From: Alitta virens
Lineage: Eukaryota > Annelida > Polychaeta > Phyllodocida > Nereididae
Direction of reading: 5' to 3'
DNA: 64,000 nucleotides
Assembly (NCBI GenBank): GCA_932294295.1
Contig: OW028573.1
Coordinates: forward strand, 2,490,001-2,554,000
Below the pieces are notes generated by a model. It saw only the letters and a program-made list of their open reading frames with translations. It made no database searches and was not told where the DNA came from. Both the position numbers and the translations under genes were made by a program. Below, piece by piece: positions 62,690-64,000 of the stretch (its first letter is position 1; every line of letters starts with the position of its first letter).

Positions 62690-64000
62690 CAGTGCGATTG
62701 TGCTGGCTGGCTTTTGCACAAAACCAGACCTCAGGTTCTTTTTTTCCCTTTCTGCACAATGCATAATTTGCCACTCCTGCATCATTACTGCTGATTTTTC
62801 AGACAGCAAATTGTTTTTCAATAATTGTTGTCAGGACATCAGTTATACCAGTATATCTCAATTTTAGCACAAAATTCGCTCTGCAAGCAGGAAATTAAAA
62901 GAAACTGCAGCAGTCTTCTTTAAATCGAACTTGCACTAAACTGTGGTGCCAAATGAAAACATTTTGAGCACCAAACAGTGCTTGTGAGCGGACAGTCTGT
63001 ATACCAGTGTACGAGTAATCCTGGAATGTGGAATGAGCGAATAACCACATTCGAAAGTGGAACAATTTGAACTTTATTACAAGAGACAAAACACAACTTT
63101 CAGCATTCATTTATAATAACAAAACAATAGTTAGACATACCAATATAATACAATACCATTATGAACATGAAGCTACAAGGAGCCACATTCAGTCAGAATT
63201 AAGTCAATCGGATGACTTGGAAACAACTCTGAAATCACTCGGATATTCATTAAGGAGCTGGTCACTGCACAACAGCGCAGAACAAATACATCGTTCATCA
63301 GTAGATAAAACAACCACTTTTACTCTTCTGTGTGCGGTTATCATTACCCGTGGAATGCAATCTAAACTGATTACATGTTGGTTTAATATTTGGATCTAAG
63401 AGCCAAATACAGTCAGTAGATTTTGGCAATGTATATGGGCTTCAGAATTAAGGAAATATATCAAATATTCTTTTATACAATATACTACACCTAGAGGATG
63501 AATACAAGTGGATGTGGTAAGGAATAATGAAGGCCGTAAGAAACGACTGTGACCGTCTAATTAATCAAAATCACTTGAAGGTCCCAGTTAAAAACGAAAT
63601 AGTCATTTGGTGGGCAGCCAAATAGTGGTGTACTCAAAAATCATCTGCACTAATCGTTTTACAGAAATACCCTTTAGCAAGCATTACGGTAGACAACTTG
63701 GCATTCACATACGCAATGTTCTCTTTAAAACCATTTTATTGTACAACGCACCCAGATATAGCAACATTCTTTCAGATTTTTTTTTTGGTCCATCAATTGC
63801 TGACCATTAATGTGACGATTTAATCAAAAACATCCCTTAGCCATTGAAAAATATTTTTAGTACATCTTCATTAACCAGCATAAATTACCTTTTTTTAATA
63901 TATATACAAAATGTAACAACATAGTCATGAGTAGGACCCATGATGAACTGGGACTGACAGTAAATGGTGTCAAACAATACATTTCAGGAAGCATACCTAC
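62690..64000. other. Intergenic end of window, perhaps 3' end of a converging gene
   Basis: No domain-bearing frame is present. TTTATT at 63073-63078 is AATAAA on the minus strand, and the sequence beyond it is AT-rich and UTR-like, so a minus-strand gene could end here. This is weak evidence. The short open frames in the interval overlap on both strands and have no recognisable motif. Confidence 0.3.

Noticed and set aside
1..64000. CRISPR arrays, operons, rRNA or tRNA genes
   Set aside because: No regularly spaced repeats, no prokaryote-style gene packing, and no cloverleaf with a convincing T-arm was seen. A tRNAscan-SE run would be needed to exclude tRNAs fully.

Overview
Animal genomic DNA: split genes with GT-AG introns, AT-rich spacers, transposon relics and no operons. 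The best-supported gene is a complete orthologue of the deubiquitinase USP24. Conserved exon structure, modest introns, hAT-type miniature elements and a LINE relic suggest a non-vertebrate bilaterian, perhaps an invertebrate deuterostome such as a lancelet, hemichordate or echinoderm. The organism assignment is an inference from style, not from a diagnostic marker.

Layout. 1-25.9 kb has no convincing protein-coding gene. It holds one exon-like GC-rich block (3939-4202), small repeats, a perfect 37-bp palindrome and short clusters of transcription-factor-like motifs. 25.9-28.7 kb carries a gene with a spliced 5' leader rich in small upstream ORFs and an intronless 379-residue CDS for a four-helix membrane protein I do not recognise. 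30.7-38.3 kb carries a minus-strand split gene of unknown function (about 490 residues, one junction unresolved). Its large intron has taken in a decayed LINE (32.85-36.3 kb) and a fold-back/minisatellite element (36.5-37.4 kb) with a second palindromic element nested inside it.

38.3-38.97 kb is the shared head-to-head upstream region of that gene and USP24. It contains a YY1-like element and a CTCF-like motif. 38.97-61.39 kb is USP24. I resolved 57 coding exons that join in frame to 7,809 nt, or 2,602 residues, with an N-terminal UBA domain, a ubiquitin-like segment, the USP catalytic domain (Cys1673, His1960, Asp1986) and a long helical C-terminal region. Several introns hold short inverted-repeat transposons, two of them with perfect 8-bp target-site duplications. 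The 3'UTR (about 1.2 kb) carries five Pumilio-type elements. 61.4-64 kb is 3'UTR and then sequence that may be the 3' end of a converging minus-strand gene.

I found no dramatic new multi-gene system. The most useful leads are the unknown four-TM protein with its translationally complex leader, the unknown gene head-to-head with USP24, an intron of USP24 that stays in frame if retained, a 27-nt candidate microexon, and the composite fold-back element.
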